Shown here in pieces: positions 10,229 to 18,908 of a DNA stretch of 45,767 bases. Made by a program: the position numbers and the translations under genes. Location of the stretch: assembly GCA_017409905.1 (NCBI GenBank), contig JAFQRV010000002.1, forward strand, positions 1-45,767, given 5' to 3'. The notes beneath the pieces were generated by a model. The model saw only the letters and a program-made list of their open reading frames with translations. It was not told the origin of the DNA and did no database searches. Source of the DNA: Bacilli bacterium (lineage in GTDB: Bacteria > Bacillota_I > Bacilli_A > ML615J-28 > CAG-313). Every line of letters begins with the position of its first letter. Within the stretch, counting starts at the first letter, position 1.

Positions 10229-11494
10229 ATGAAAGGTTTAATCGATTTTTTAAATAAAAGTGTTAATGAATACTTAGCAGTTGAAGAAATTAAAAGAATA
10301 CTAGATAATGCTGGTTTTGAACAATTAGAATTCTCTCAAAATTGGAATTTAAAAAATGGTGGTAATTATTACGTAGTTAAAGATCAAAGTTCTCTTATTG
10401 CGTTTAAAATGGGCCTTAAATTCGAAAATAGAGGGTTTAATATTGTTGCAAGCCATTTAGACAGCCCTTGTCTTAAAATTAAACAAAATGGTATTATTAG
10501 TGTTAAAAATAATACAATATTAAATACTGAAGTATATGGTGGACCAATTTTAGCTACTTGGTTTGATAGACCATTAAGTATTGCGGGTAGAGTTATTGTT
10601 AAAGAAAATGAAGAATTAGTATCTAAAATAGTTAATGTAGATAAAGATTTACTAATAATTCCATCTGCTGCAATTCACTTAAAAAAAGATGTAACAACAA
10701 ATCCTCAAAAAGATTTATTACCAATAGCTAGTCTTACTAATTATGAATCAATCAATGTTTTATTAGAAAAAGTCTTAGGAATAAATAAAGATGATATCAT
10801 TAGTTTTGATTTAAGTGTTTATAATAAAGATCAAGCAAAACTCGTAGGTGTTAATGAAGAATTATTAGTATCTCCAAGAATCGATAATTTAGAATGTGCT
10901 TATACTTCTTTACAAGCTTTTATTAATAGCGTAAATGAAAATAAAGTAAATGTCTATGCTGCATTTAATAATGAAGAAGTTGGTTCAAATACTAAACAAG
11001 GTGCTGATTCTACAATTTTATATGATGTATTAAGAAGAATTGTGAAAGACGAAGTAGAATTAAATATTAATCTAGCTAATTCATTCTTAGTATCGGCGGA
11101 TAATGCACATGCGCAACATCCAAATTATATGGAATTATCTGATCCAACTAATAATGTTTTAATGAACAAAGGTATTGTAATTAAACATAATTCTAATCAA
11201 CGTTATACAACTGATGGCGTATCTAGTGCAGTTATGCAAGTGATTTGTGAAAAGGCTAATGTTCCATATCAACACTATACTAATAGAAGTGACCAAAGAG
11301 GAGGGGGAACACTTGGTGCTATATCATCAAGTCATGTAAGTATCCATTCAGTAGATATTGGTTTAGCACAACTTGCAATGCATTCAGCAAATGAAACAGC
11401 GGGTTCTCTTGATGCTGAATACATGATAAAAGCATTAGAAGAATTTTATCGTTCTAATTTAAACATAAAAGATAATAAAATTAGTTTAAAATAA
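10229..11494 (+). CDS. apeB: Aspartyl aminopeptidase-like, M18 family
   Basis: 421-residue dinuclear zinc exopeptidase that removes acidic or other N-terminal residues from peptides in the cytoplasm. M18 landmarks are in order: H76 and D78 in S-H-L-D-S-P, the E-E pair at 249-250 in N-N-E-E-V-G-S, D291 in A-D-N-A-H-A, and G-G-G-T-L-G followed by S-S-H near the C-terminus with the last metal-binding His. The start at 10229 follows TAGGAG at the preceding stop codon, so translation is probably coupled to the M29 gene. A bidirectional terminator follows. The exact name (apeB versus other M18 members) is by family resemblance. Confidence 0.93.
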   Translation: MKGLIDFLNKSVNEYLAVEEIKRILDNAGFEQLEFSQNWNLKNGGNYYVVKDQSSLIAFKMGLKFENRGFNIVASHLDSPCLKIKQNGIISVKNNTILNTEVYGGPILATWFDRPLSIAGRVIVKENEELVSKIVNVDKDLLIIPSAAIHLKKDVTTNPQKDLLPIASLTNYESINVLLEKVLGINKDDIISFDLSVYNKDQAKLVGVNEELLVSPRIDNLECAYTSLQAFINSVNENKVNVYAAFNNEEVGSNTKQGADSTILYDVLRRIVKDEVELNINLANSFLVSADNAHAQHPNYMELSDPTNNVLMNKGIVIKHNSNQRYTTDGVSSAVMQVICEKANVPYQHYTNRSDQRGGGTLGAISSSHVSIHSVDIGLAQLAMHSANETAGSLDAEYMIKALEEFYRSNLNIKDNKISLK

Positions 11495-11517
11495 AAACCA
11501 GCAATGCTGGTTTTTTA
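11493..11517. terminator. Bidirectional terminator between the M18 and TspO genes
   Basis: AAAACCAGC, loop AAT, GCTGGTTTT with T-runs on both strands. The minus-strand stop codon (11515-11517) lies in the plus-strand T-tail, so both convergent genes can end here. Confidence 0.88.
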
Positions 11518-11973
11518 ATTTAATAAATAAATTACTATACTTAATATTGTTCCAAATAAACTCCAAATAACATTAGGGATTATTAAATATGAATGCTTTT
11601 TATTGATGAGTACCATTTCCATATAACAAAATAAGATACTAACAAAACTAAATATACACATGACAAATGCCCAAAATAGTAAATGAAATTTAAACATAAA
11701 GACCATAAATAAAAAGTTCGATAAATAGTTAATAATTAAATAAACTAGTACTCTTCTTTTATCTTTAAATATTACATCAAAGTTTTTACATAAAACATAA
11801 GATAATAGTAAGTAAAGAATAGTCCAAACAATTATAAAAACAATTGGTGGAATATTAATTTTATTTAAAGAATTATAAAACTCTTTATCAACAGGAATAA
11901 AAATATATGGAAGCATATATATTCCAAAAAACAATAAGAATGTAAATATTTGTCTAAAATTAATTTTTTTCAT
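11515..11973 (-). CDS. TspO/MBR family integral membrane protein
   Basis: 152 residues with five predicted membrane helices, the size and topology of TspO (bacterial homologue of the mitochondrial translocator protein, which binds porphyrins and other hydrophobic ligands). The family signature in the second helix is visible as P-P-x-V-F-I-I-V-W-T-I-L-Y-L-L-L-S-Y, and the last helices carry the P-N-V-I-W-S-L-F-G pattern. An AGAGGTAC ribosome binding site precedes the start. It is one of only two minus-strand genes in the window. Ligand and role are unknown; the sequence is divergent from better studied TspO proteins. Confidence 0.8.
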   Translation of the reverse strand: MKKINFRQIFTFLLFFGIYMLPYIFIPVDKEFYNSLNKINIPPIVFIIVWTILYLLLSYVLCKNFDVIFKDKRRVLVYLIINYLSNFLFMVFMFKFHLLFWAFVMCIFSFVSILFCYMEMVLINKKHSYLIIPNVIWSLFGTILSIVIYLLN

Positions 11974-12059
11974 AAAGTACCTCTGTTATAATATATACAT
12001 TATTTATGAAATTATGCATAATTGGGTAAAAAAATCACAAAAGTATCGCATTATTAATA

Positions 12060-12088
12060 TTGTAATTTATATAAAAATATGATATAAT
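12060..12088 (+). promoter_or_regulatory. Promoter of the GHL10 gene
   Basis: TTGTAA (12060-12065), 17 bases, TATAAT (12083-12088), also with TGA just before the -10 (extended -10). Confidence 0.8.
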
Positions 12089-12117
12089 TAATTGAAAATT
12101 AAAGAAAGGTAATATAT

Positions 12118-15100
12118 ATGAAATTATTTAATAAGTTTAGCAAAATTCTTTTAATTGTATTAATTAGTGTTCTATTTTTAGGAAATGGGGCACAAAAAAA
12201 GAAAGTAGATGCAGCATCTACTTATGAAGAAAAAGTTCAAGAATATCGTGCTGTATGGGTATCTCATTTTGTAGGTGATATAGCATCGTATAAAAATGAA
12301 ACTCAATATAAAGCAGAAGTTGATAAACTGATTGCACAATTAGTTGAATGGAATATGAACGCAATGGTATTCCATGTTCGTACACATAATAATGCTTTAT
12401 ATAATTCAAAGTTAAATCCACTTGCACGTTGGTGGGATGGTGTTGATTTTGATACATTTGATCCACTTCATTATATTATTGAACAATGCCATGCAAATGG
12501 AATAGAATTCCATGCTTGGATGAATCCTTATCGTATAACTACAACTGGAACTTATCCAATGAATAGTAATGAAACAACTTTCCCTGAAGGCAATCCGGCA
12601 AATGATCCATCTAATTTTATTACTGTTGGTAATAATATTATTCTTGATCCAGGAATTCCAGAAAATAGAGATTTTATTGTTGATACATGTATGGAACTTG
12701 TAGAAAACTATGATGTTGACGCAATTCATTTTGATGACTATTTTTATATTAGTGGAGCAGATGATACTGCAACTCGTAATAAATATAATACAGATGGTTT
12801 ATCTTTAGGTGATTTTAGAAGAAAACAAGTTGATTTATTTATTGAACAGTTACATAATGCTATTTCAAAATATAATAGTGAAAATAATAAGGCTATTGAA
12901 ATCGGTATTTCACCTAGTGGTGTTTATCGAAATGAGGGTTATAGTAGTTCTACAATTCCTCAATATGATGCAAATGGATCGTTAACATATCCATTAGGCT
13001 CAAATACAGCAGGATTTGCACATTACGATAATTATCTATATAGTGATACAAAATATTGGATTGATCAAGAATGGATAGATTATATTACTCCACAAACTTA
13101 TCATGCAACTGATAATCCATCTTCTCCTTTTGGAAATCTTGTTGAATGGTGGAATTGGGTAGTAAAAAATAAAAAAGTAAACTTATCTTTTGGTATCGGT
13201 ATATATATGACACTAGGTAATGATGGTGGTTGGGATACACCAGATGAATTTGAAAAACAAATGTTGTTAGAAAATCAAGCAGAATATTCAAAAGGTTTAT
13301 GTTTATATAAATATGCTTCATTATTTAGTACATCTGCTAATATGGTTAGTCATGTTAATGCGATGAAATCTAATTGGACTAAAAATATTCCAAGTGCTAT
13401 TAAACCACAACATACAAATTTACCTGAACCAGTAGTTGAAAATTTAAATATAAATGGTAATTTAATTTCATGGGATAAGTTAGATAATGTTCGTGGCTAT
13501 ATAGTATGGCAAGTTAAAAAAGGATCTTTTGTTGATACAACAAATATAAGTCATTTATATGATTATATTCAATCAACTTCAATTGAAGTAGAAGATGGTT
13601 ATGATTATTATGTATCAAGTGTGAATCTTGCTAATGAAATATCTAAACCTGTGCTTGCTAGTTCATTAAGCGAAACAGAACAATTAGTTGTTGCTTTTAA
13701 TTCAATAAAATTCCCAGTAACTATTAATGATGAAAGTTATTTTAATTCCTTAAAAGCAAGATATGATGCATTAACAGAATCTGATAAAGCAAAAGTATCT
13801 AATTATATTTTATTAGAAACAGCTTTTGAGCAGTTAGAAACAATAAAATCACTTTCAACTGATGTTGAGGTATTTAAACAAACATTAAAAACTGAAGTTT
13901 TAGATAAATATTTATTACCACTTTTATATGAAGGGTATTCTATCTCTTGGGAATATGTAGATAGTAGTGATGCTAATTTGTTTGATATTGAAACAGGTGA
14001 AGTACTAGTTGAATATCTTGCAACTACTATTGTCGAATTGAAATATACAATGTCTAAAAATGGTGTCAGTATTAGTGGAACTCATAATTTTAATATTGGT
14101 TATATTAAACAATCAGAAACTGGATTGATTTATCGTAATACACCAAATGCATTAAATAAATTAGAAGATCCAACAGCAAATGCGAATTTCATCGGTTGGG
14201 CAGGAGTTGCTTTAAAGTTTAGTTTAAATGGAATAGACTATGTGTATTATCCAGCTGAAGGTAACTATCATGATTTAACTTCAAGTGAAATTCCAGAATC
14301 TAAATGGCCTTCATGCGGATTTATATTTCGCAACGTATCATCATCTTCAATAATTGCAAGCGGTGAAGATTTTGTTGTTAATGAAGGAAATGGATATGGT
14401 TATTTTATTGTCGGTAGTGATGGTCTAGTAAATTACTGTGTATCTAGTGCTTCATATTCAGATTCCATTACACTAAAACCTGGAGAAATGATATTTATTC
14501 CAAATTATTTAAATTCTAAAATGACTGATCCAATCCTAAGATGTGGAACAAATATCCCTGTTGGAACAAAAATAGAACTTGTTACAGTTAAGTGGTCAGA
14601 AGAAGATACTAATGAAAGTTTAGCTCAAGAAATTATTGATCAAATTGAATTGATTGGAAATAATATTACTCTCGACTCGAAAGATCAAGTTGAACGAGCA
14701 GAAAAACTGTATGCTGCTGCTAGCCCTACAGTCCAAGCAATGGTAACTAATTATGATAAATTAGTTATTATCAGAGGTATTTTAGATGAGTTAATTGAAA
14801 GAAATAAAGAAATTGAAACTGCTAAACAAAATGCCAAAAATACGATTGCAAACTATTTGGACAGAGCTTTATATAGTGATACTAACCAAGCAACAATTGA
14901 ATCTTTAATTTCATCTTTTAATTCTTTAGTAGAAACAAAAGATACAACTAGTTCTATAAATGAATTAGTAAATGAATACAAAATCAAATTAGATGCAGTT
15001 AAGACAATTAAAGAAGAAGAAGCTGAAATAATAATTGATTTTAGAAAAGATGCAATTGAAGAATTAAAATTAATTAATAAAGATATTGATTTATATAGTA

Positions 15101-15951
15101 AAGAAAATCAAGGAAAAATCAATGCAATCATCAGCGAATATGAAATATTAATTAATAAAGCAGAAACAACTGTTGAAGTATTAGAATTAACAGCAACAGC
15201 TTCTGGCTTATTAAAAGCGATTCCTACTATACTTGATGAAGCTAAATCTAATGCATTAAAAGATATTGAAGCTTATTATGCCGGTATTGATTTTACAAAT
15301 TATTCTAGTACAAATTCATCTAAAATTAGAGTATTAATTGCGAGTGCAAAAGCAAAAATTAATACTGCAGTTACAGTAGAAGCTATAAATGAATTAGTAA
15401 CTAATTTAAAGAAAGATGTAGAAGCTGTAGAGACCATTTCAAGTGCCAATGCTGAATTAGAAAATGCAAAAAAAGATGCCATTGCAAGTATTAAAAATTA
15501 TAAAAATTTAGATGAATATAGTGATTCACAAAAAGAAAAAATTGAAACAATAATTGAAGAATACACAACTAAAATAAATGCTTCGACAACTGTTGAAAAT
15601 GTTAATTCTTTAAAGGAAGAAGCTTACTTAAAAATGGATGAATTTGAAGCTGATCCATTTGAAAAATTAAGAGAAGAAGCATATAGAAAAGCTGTTAATT
15701 ATGCTGAAGAAAAAGGTATAGAAAAAGGAAATAATCAATTAACAACTTTATTAGAAGAATTAGAAAAAGATTTAGAAAAAGCTAAGACTTCTACAAAAAT
15801 TGATGAATTATTAGATGAATTTAAAATGGAATGTGATAAGTTAGTTGACAAAAAACCTGGCACAATTTCATGTTTAAATGCTACTTATATTTCTTCTATT
15901 ATAATGATTTTATCATTATCATTTATTCTTATTTCTAAAAAAAGACATTAA
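12118..15951 (+). CDS. Secreted GHL10 (YngK-like) glycosidase with helical repeats and C-terminal anchor
   Basis: 1277 residues. Residues 1-34 are a signal peptide (K-rich start, hydrophobic core, cleavage probably after V-D-A-A). Residues ~42-410 form a GHL10/DUF187 TIM-barrel like Bacillus YngK: E-Y-R-A-V-W-V-S, M-N-P-Y-R at 135 and a probable catalytic F-D-D-Y at 205-208. Residues ~425-525 resemble a fibronectin type III domain. The middle (~525-860) looks like mixed beta domains. Residues ~900-1245 contain five ~60-residue FIVAR-like helical repeats. The end has K-P-G, a Cys and a ~20-residue hydrophobic stretch closed by K-K-R-H, a membrane anchor or sorting-like signal without LPxTG. 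It has its own promoter and terminator. Probable role: surface-attached hydrolysis of a glycan, possibly peptidoglycan- or host-derived; the substrate is unknown. Confidence 0.88.
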   Translation: MKLFNKFSKILLIVLISVLFLGNGAQKKKVDAASTYEEKVQEYRAVWVSHFVGDIASYKNETQYKAEVDKLIAQLVEWNMNAMVFHVRTHNNALYNSKLNPLARWWDGVDFDTFDPLHYIIEQCHANGIEFHAWMNPYRITTTGTYPMNSNETTFPEGNPANDPSNFITVGNNIILDPGIPENRDFIVDTCMELVENYDVDAIHFDDYFYISGADDTATRNKYNTDGLSLGDFRRKQVDLFIEQLHNAISKYNSENNKAIEIGISPSGVYRNEGYSSSTIPQYDANGSLTYPLGSNTAGFAHYDNYLYSDTKYWIDQEWIDYITPQTYHATDNPSSPFGNLVEWWNWVVKNKKVNLSFGIGIYMTLGNDGGWDTPDEFEKQMLLENQAEYSKGLCLYKYASLFSTSANMVSHVNAMKSNWTKNIPSAIKPQHTNLPEPVVENLNINGNLISWDKLDNVRGYIVWQVKKGSFVDTTNISHLYDYIQSTSIEVEDGYDYYVSSVNLANEISKPVLASSLSETEQLVVAFNSIKFPVTINDESYFNSLKARYDALTESDKAKVSNYILLETAFEQLETIKSLSTDVEVFKQTLKTEVLDKYLLPLLYEGYSISWEYVDSSDANLFDIETGEVLVEYLATTIVELKYTMSKNGVSISGTHNFNIGYIKQSETGLIYRNTPNALNKLEDPTANANFIGWAGVALKFSLNGIDYVYYPAEGNYHDLTSSEIPESKWPSCGFIFRNVSSSSIIASGEDFVVNEGNGYGYFIVGSDGLVNYCVSSASYSDSITLKPGEMIFIPNYLNSKMTDPILRCGTNIPVGTKIELVTVKWSEEDTNESLAQEIIDQIELIGNNITLDSKDQVERAEKLYAAASPTVQAMVTNYDKLVIIRGILDELIERNKEIETAKQNAKNTIANYLDRALYSDTNQATIESLISSFNSLVETKDTTSSINELVNEYKIKLDAVKTIKEEEAEIIIDFRKDAIEELKLINKDIDLYSKENQGKINAIISEYEILINKAETTVEVLELTATASGLLKAIPTILDEAKSNALKDIEAYYAGIDFTNYSSTNSSKIRVLIASAKAKINTAVTVEAINELVTNLKKDVEAVETISSANAELENAKKDAIASIKNYKNLDEYSDSQKEKIETIIEEYTTKINASTTVENVNSLKEEAYLKMDEFEADPFEKLREEAYRKAVNYAEEKGIEKGNNQLTTLLEELEKDLEKAKTSTKIDELLDEFKMECDKLVDKKPGTISCLNATYISSIIMILSLSFILISKKRH
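14818..15850 (+). repeat. Five FIVAR-like helical repeats (coding)
   Basis: Repeats of about 60 residues, each of the form A-K-x-x-A-x-x-x-I-x-x-Y then Y-S-x2-[NQ]-x3-I-x2-[IL]-I-x2-[FY] and a helix with T-T-V-E-x-[VI]-N. They form a stalk between the catalytic part and the membrane anchor of the GHL10 protein. Confidence 0.75.
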
Positions 15952-15983
15952 AATAAAGCCCTTATAAAGGGCTTTATTATTTT
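15952..15983 (+). terminator. Intrinsic terminator after GHL10 gene
   Basis: AATAAAGCCCTT, loop ATA, AAGGGCTTTATT, followed by ATTTT. The long stem also reads AT-rich on the other strand. Confidence 0.9.
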
Positions 15984-16037
15984 GGAAAAAGTCCATAAAC
16001 AAAGTTTTTTGATTAATTAAAAATATAATTTCTTTAC

Positions 16038-16066
16038 TTGAATTAAAATAATAATAAGCGTATACT
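16038..16066 (+). promoter_or_regulatory. Promoter of tdk-tadA
   Basis: TTGAAT (16038-16043), 17 bases, TATACT (16061-16066). The ribosome binding site AGAGGT follows at about 16078. Confidence 0.8.
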
Positions 16067-16091
16067 TTAATAAAAGAAGAGGTAGAATTTT

Positions 16092-16685
16092 ATGGAATTA
16101 CGTGGAAGAGATGGATGGATTGAAGTTATTTGTGGAAGTATGTTTGCGGGAAAAACGGAAGAATTAATTAGAAGAATAACAAGAATTAAGTTCGCAAAAA
16201 AAGATGTATTAGTGTTTAAACCTGTGATTGATGATCGTTATTCATATTCAGAAGTGGTATCACATTCTCAAAGAAAAGTTAAATCAATACCAGTAGTTGA
16301 TTCTAAAGCTATACAAGAGTATATGAATAATTTATCAAAATTACCTTATGCTGTTTGTATTGATGAAGCACAATTTTTTGATAGAGGTTTAATAGATGTA
16401 TGCGAATCTTTAGCAAATAAAGGGGTTAGGGTAATTGTGGCAGGACTTGACTTAGATTTTAGAGGTGAACCATTTGGCATTATGCCTGATATACTTTCAA
16501 GAGCTGAATATATAACCAAACTTCAAGCAATTTGCCAAATTTGTGGAGATCCAGCTACACGTACTCAACGTTTAATTGACGGTAAACCAGCCAATTATAA
16601 TGATCCAATAATATTAGTAAGTGCGCAAGAAAAATATGAAGCAAGATGTAGACATTGCCATCAAGTGCCAAGAGATGATAAATAA
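16092..16685 (+). CDS. tdk: Thymidine kinase (type II, TK1-like)
   Basis: 197-residue cytosolic kinase making dTMP from thymidine and ATP (pyrimidine salvage). The P-loop G-S-M-F-A-G-K-T is at 15-22, the Walker B/catalytic segment D-E-A-Q-F-F-D near 95-101, the A-G-L-D-L-D-F-R segment near 117, and the structural zinc is held by C148, C151, C186 and C189. The lasso-loop region with Y-x-N-D-P-I-I-L-V precedes the last two cysteines. The start follows AGAGGT at a good distance. It overlaps tadA by 11 bases, so the two are co-translated. In Bacillus tdk follows rpmE and precedes prfA. Confidence 0.97.
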   Translation: MELRGRDGWIEVICGSMFAGKTEELIRRITRIKFAKKDVLVFKPVIDDRYSYSEVVSHSQRKVKSIPVVDSKAIQEYMNNLSKLPYAVCIDEAQFFDRGLIDVCESLANKGVRVIVAGLDLDFRGEPFGIMPDILSRAEYITKLQAICQICGDPATRTQRLIDGKPANYNDPIILVSAQEKYEARCRHCHQVPRDDK

Positions 16686-17139
16686 AGATATTTATTTTAT
16701 GAAAGAAGCCTTGAAAGAGGCAAAAAAAGCATTTCAAAAAAATGAAATACCAGTAGGTTGTGTTATTGTTCACAATGATAAAATAATTGCGAGAGGACAT
16801 AACCTCAGACAAACAAAAAAAAGTGTACTATGTCATGCCGAAATAATTGCTATTCAAAAAGCTAATAAGAAGCTAAATGCTTGGATTCTTGATGAATGCA
16901 CAATGTATGTTACATTAGAACCATGCGCAATGTGTGCTGGAGCTATTCTTCAATCCAGAATTAAAAGATTAGTCTTTGGTGCATATGAACCAAAACATGG
17001 TGCATGTGGCAGCATTATTAATTTATTAGATAATAATGAGTTTAATCATCAAGTTGAAATTACATCAAACGTTTTAGAAAATGAATCAAGTGCAATTCTT
17101 AAAAACTTTTTTCAAATTTTAAGACAAAAGAATAAGTAA
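16675..17139 (+). CDS. tadA: tRNA-specific adenosine deaminase
   Basis: 154-residue zinc deaminase converting A34 to inosine in tRNA-Arg(ACG), which widens decoding at the wobble position. Catalytic H54-A-E56 and the zinc motif P83-C84-A-M-C87 are present, with the N-terminal E-I-P-V-G-C-V-I-V strand of the family. An in-frame GTG exists upstream (16621), but it would lie deep inside tdk; the ATG at 16675 gives the normal family N-terminus, overlaps the end of tdk by 11 bases and probably uses translational coupling (only a weak AAGAG precedes it). The SRP RNA gene follows at once, the same tadA-ffs order as in Bacillus. Confidence 0.95.
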   Translation: MINKDIYFMKEALKEAKKAFQKNEIPVGCVIVHNDKIIARGHNLRQTKKSVLCHAEIIAIQKANKKLNAWILDECTMYVTLEPCAMCAGAILQSRIKRLVFGAYEPKHGACGSIINLLDNNEFNHQVEITSNVLENESSAILKNFFQILRQKNK

Positions 17140-17140
17140 G

Positions 17141-17149
17141 TGGTATAAT
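17141..17149 (+). promoter_or_regulatory. Extended -10 promoter of the SRP RNA gene
   Basis: TGGTATAAT directly after the tadA stop codon, placing the RNA start near 17156-17158. Confidence 0.78.
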
Positions 17150-17157
17150 AAATTGAT

Positions 17158-17270
17158 AATCCCATTTTAGGTACCTTCACCCAAGGTTAGGCGGCGAATC
17201 AGGTCAGGTCTTGAACGAAGCAGCCTTAAACTTGTTTAACTTGTGGGTGGGGGTACCTAAGATGGGATTT
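17158..17270 (+). ncRNA. ffs: Signal recognition particle RNA (short, 4.5S-type)
   Basis: The diagnostic apical domain is present: GGTCAGGTC at 17202-17210 and GAAGCAGCC at 17217-17225. The ends close with a long helix: AATCCCAT plus TTTAGGTACC pair with GGTACCTAAG plus ATGGGATT. CACCCA and AAGGTTA on the left also find partners on the right. At about 112 bases it has only the S-domain hairpin and no Alu domain, unlike the ~270-base RNA of Bacillus. The loop is TTGAAC (17211-17216) in place of the common CGGAAG. A T-run follows the closing helix, giving termination. The RNA works with Ffh in targeting membrane and secreted proteins. Confidence 0.95.
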
Positions 17271-17274
17271 TCTA

Positions 17275-17303
17275 TTTACAAAACTAAAAAACTATTGTAT
17301 AAT
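17275..17303 (+). promoter_or_regulatory. Promoter of the Cys/His lipoprotein-GH18 operon
   Basis: TTTACA (17275-17280), a 17-base spacer and TATAAT (17298-17303), immediately after the SRP RNA. Confidence 0.8.
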
Positions 17304-17320
17304 AATTATGGGTGATAAAT

Positions 17321-18904
17321 ATGCATAAGAAAAGTCTATTATTAATTTTATTTATTTTTGTATTATTTTTTATAGTAGGTTGCAATGAAGAGACAAATGA
17401 TACTTCTTATACAGTTAAGTTTGATACTAATTGTGATCTTATATACGATAATATTGTTTTGGAGGAAAAAACAACTATTAATCTACCAGTACCAAGTAAA
17501 TTTGGCTATATCTTCGCGGGTTGGTATCCAAGCGAAAAATATGTTTTAGGTACAGAAGTAACAAATAAGACTGTTATTTCAAAAGACATAACTTTATATG
17601 CCAAATGGAATCCTATTCCTTTAGTCGTTACATATGATTTAGGAGGTGGACATTTTGCAGATGGTACAAGTAATAAAACAGTAACAGCTTATTATAATGA
17701 GAGTGCTTCTTTTGAAAGAGCATATTTGGATAATCATTTATTTATGGGGTGGTACATTGGAGATGAAGAAGTTACTGAAGATACAGTATTTACTTCTGAT
17801 GTAACGGTTACAGCAAAATATCTAAGTATGGAAAACTTAAAAGATTCATATAGTATTAGTTTAGAATATTATGATGGTTATTATTATAGTGATTTTTGGA
17901 CATATATTCCTGATAGTTTTTATGGTGTCGTTTTTACAGCTACAAAATGTTCAGGACATGATCATATTCATATAAAATGTCCAGAATGTAATTTATGCAT
18001 TGATGCAAATTGTAATGGTAAAACTGAAGATATGTGTTCTGGACATGAAGAACATGTACATACTAAATGCTCTGCTTGTGAACTTTGTGTTGATAAAAAT
18101 TGTACTGGTGAAGCAATAGAAAAGTGTCAAGGCCATAGTCATATTCATAGAAAATGTTCTAACTGTGGACTTTGTATTGATGCGAATTGTGATGGAACGG
18201 TTTCTGAAAAGTGTCAAGGTCACTCTACCCATACACACACTGAATGTTTAGGTTGCAGATTATGTGTTGATGTTCATTGTGATGGCTTAACTTTAGCTGA
18301 GGTAGAACAATTTCCATGGCTATACAGAAAAACTGTTACCGGTTTTATGAATGATTTATTTACATTCAGAAATGAATTGGAACATAGAAGAAAATCTTAT
18401 ACAAGAGGAAATTTCTTTATACTATCTAAGGATTATTTAATTGGTCAAGACGGATTCTTTGGAAATCAATCAAATTTTGATAGATGGGTTTGGTTATTAG
18501 AATACTTATCTCGTAATTGTCATCAAGAAAATAAAGTTTATTTTGAACAGTTGATAGATGGAAAATATGAGAAAAAAGCTTCAAATTATGTAGAAGAATC
18601 AGCAATTATTGCAGCTGAAATTCATGCATTCTTTAATGGGTTAGATAATTACTCATATAAGACTTCTACGTATGAAACAGGCGATTATTCAAATAAAACA
18701 ATTTTATATGGCTTTGACAAATTATTTTATGTGTATGAATATAAAACTGGAGAAGGAATAGTATTACTATCTCCTTATAAGAGAGATCATACTTTCTTAG
18801 GATGGTATGATAATCCAGAATTTGAAGGGGAACCAATAACAGAAATTAAATATAATGAATATGGGGATAAAACATATTATGCTTATTGGCTAAAGAGAGG
18901 TTAA
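17321..18904 (+). CDS. Lipoprotein with InlB-type repeats and four Cys/His-rich repeats
   Basis: 527 residues, of unknown family overall. It starts with a lipoprotein signal peptide (lipobox F-I-V-G-C), so it is anchored outside the membrane. Two InlB/Listeria-Bacteroides repeats follow (G-Y-I-F-A-G-W-Y ... L-Y-A-K-W, and a second with F-M-G-W-Y), then four ~28-residue Cys/His repeats (17948-18286), a helical region of ~200 residues with no match I recognise, and a last InlB-type repeat (F-L-G-W-Y ... Y-Y-A-Y-W). GGTGAT at 17312-17317 fits the ATG at 17321; a GTG 9 bases upstream would leave no Shine-Dalgarno. Four bases separate it from the GH18 gene, so both are in one operon. The Cys/His repeats suggest metal (zinc) binding; function otherwise unknown. 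Confidence 0.88.
   Translation: MHKKSLLLILFIFVLFFIVGCNEETNDTSYTVKFDTNCDLIYDNIVLEEKTTINLPVPSKFGYIFAGWYPSEKYVLGTEVTNKTVISKDITLYAKWNPIPLVVTYDLGGGHFADGTSNKTVTAYYNESASFERAYLDNHLFMGWYIGDEEVTEDTVFTSDVTVTAKYLSMENLKDSYSISLEYYDGYYYSDFWTYIPDSFYGVVFTATKCSGHDHIHIKCPECNLCIDANCNGKTEDMCSGHEEHVHTKCSACELCVDKNCTGEAIEKCQGHSHIHRKCSNCGLCIDANCDGTVSEKCQGHSTHTHTECLGCRLCVDVHCDGLTLAEVEQFPWLYRKTVTGFMNDLFTFRNELEHRRKSYTRGNFFILSKDYLIGQDGFFGNQSNFDRWVWLLEYLSRNCHQENKVYFEQLIDGKYEKKASNYVEESAIIAAEIHAFFNGLDNYSYKTSTYETGDYSNKTILYGFDKLFYVYEYKTGEGIVLLSPYKRDHTFLGWYDNPEFEGEPITEIKYNEYGDKTYYAYWLKRG
17948..18286 (+). repeat. Four tandem Cys/His-rich repeats (coding)
   Basis: Each unit has the form C-[SQ]-G-H-x(1-4)-H-[IVT]-H-x-[KE]-C-x2-C-x-L-C-[IV]-D-x-[NH]-C-x-G, spaced by 27-30 residues. 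That is five Cys and three His per unit in fixed positions. The DNA of the units has diverged while the Cys, His and Gly stay, which suggests selection for the ligands. Confidence 0.85.
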
Positions 18905-18908
18905 AAAA

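Noticed and set aside
12218-13321. Three minus-strand open frames inside the GHL10 gene
   Set aside because: Composition (His, Tyr, Ile-rich) is that of antisense shadow; the plus strand encodes recognisable catalytic motifs across the same bases.
17160-17270. Inverted ends considered as an insertion-sequence terminal repeat
   Set aside because: The ends close an RNA helix around the SRP signature GGTCAGG...GAAGCAGCC, so this is the SRP RNA gene and not a mobile element.
17948-18286. Regularly spaced repeats considered as a CRISPR array
   Set aside because: They are coding repeats with conserved Cys/His codons and variable DNA, without identical repeat sequence.
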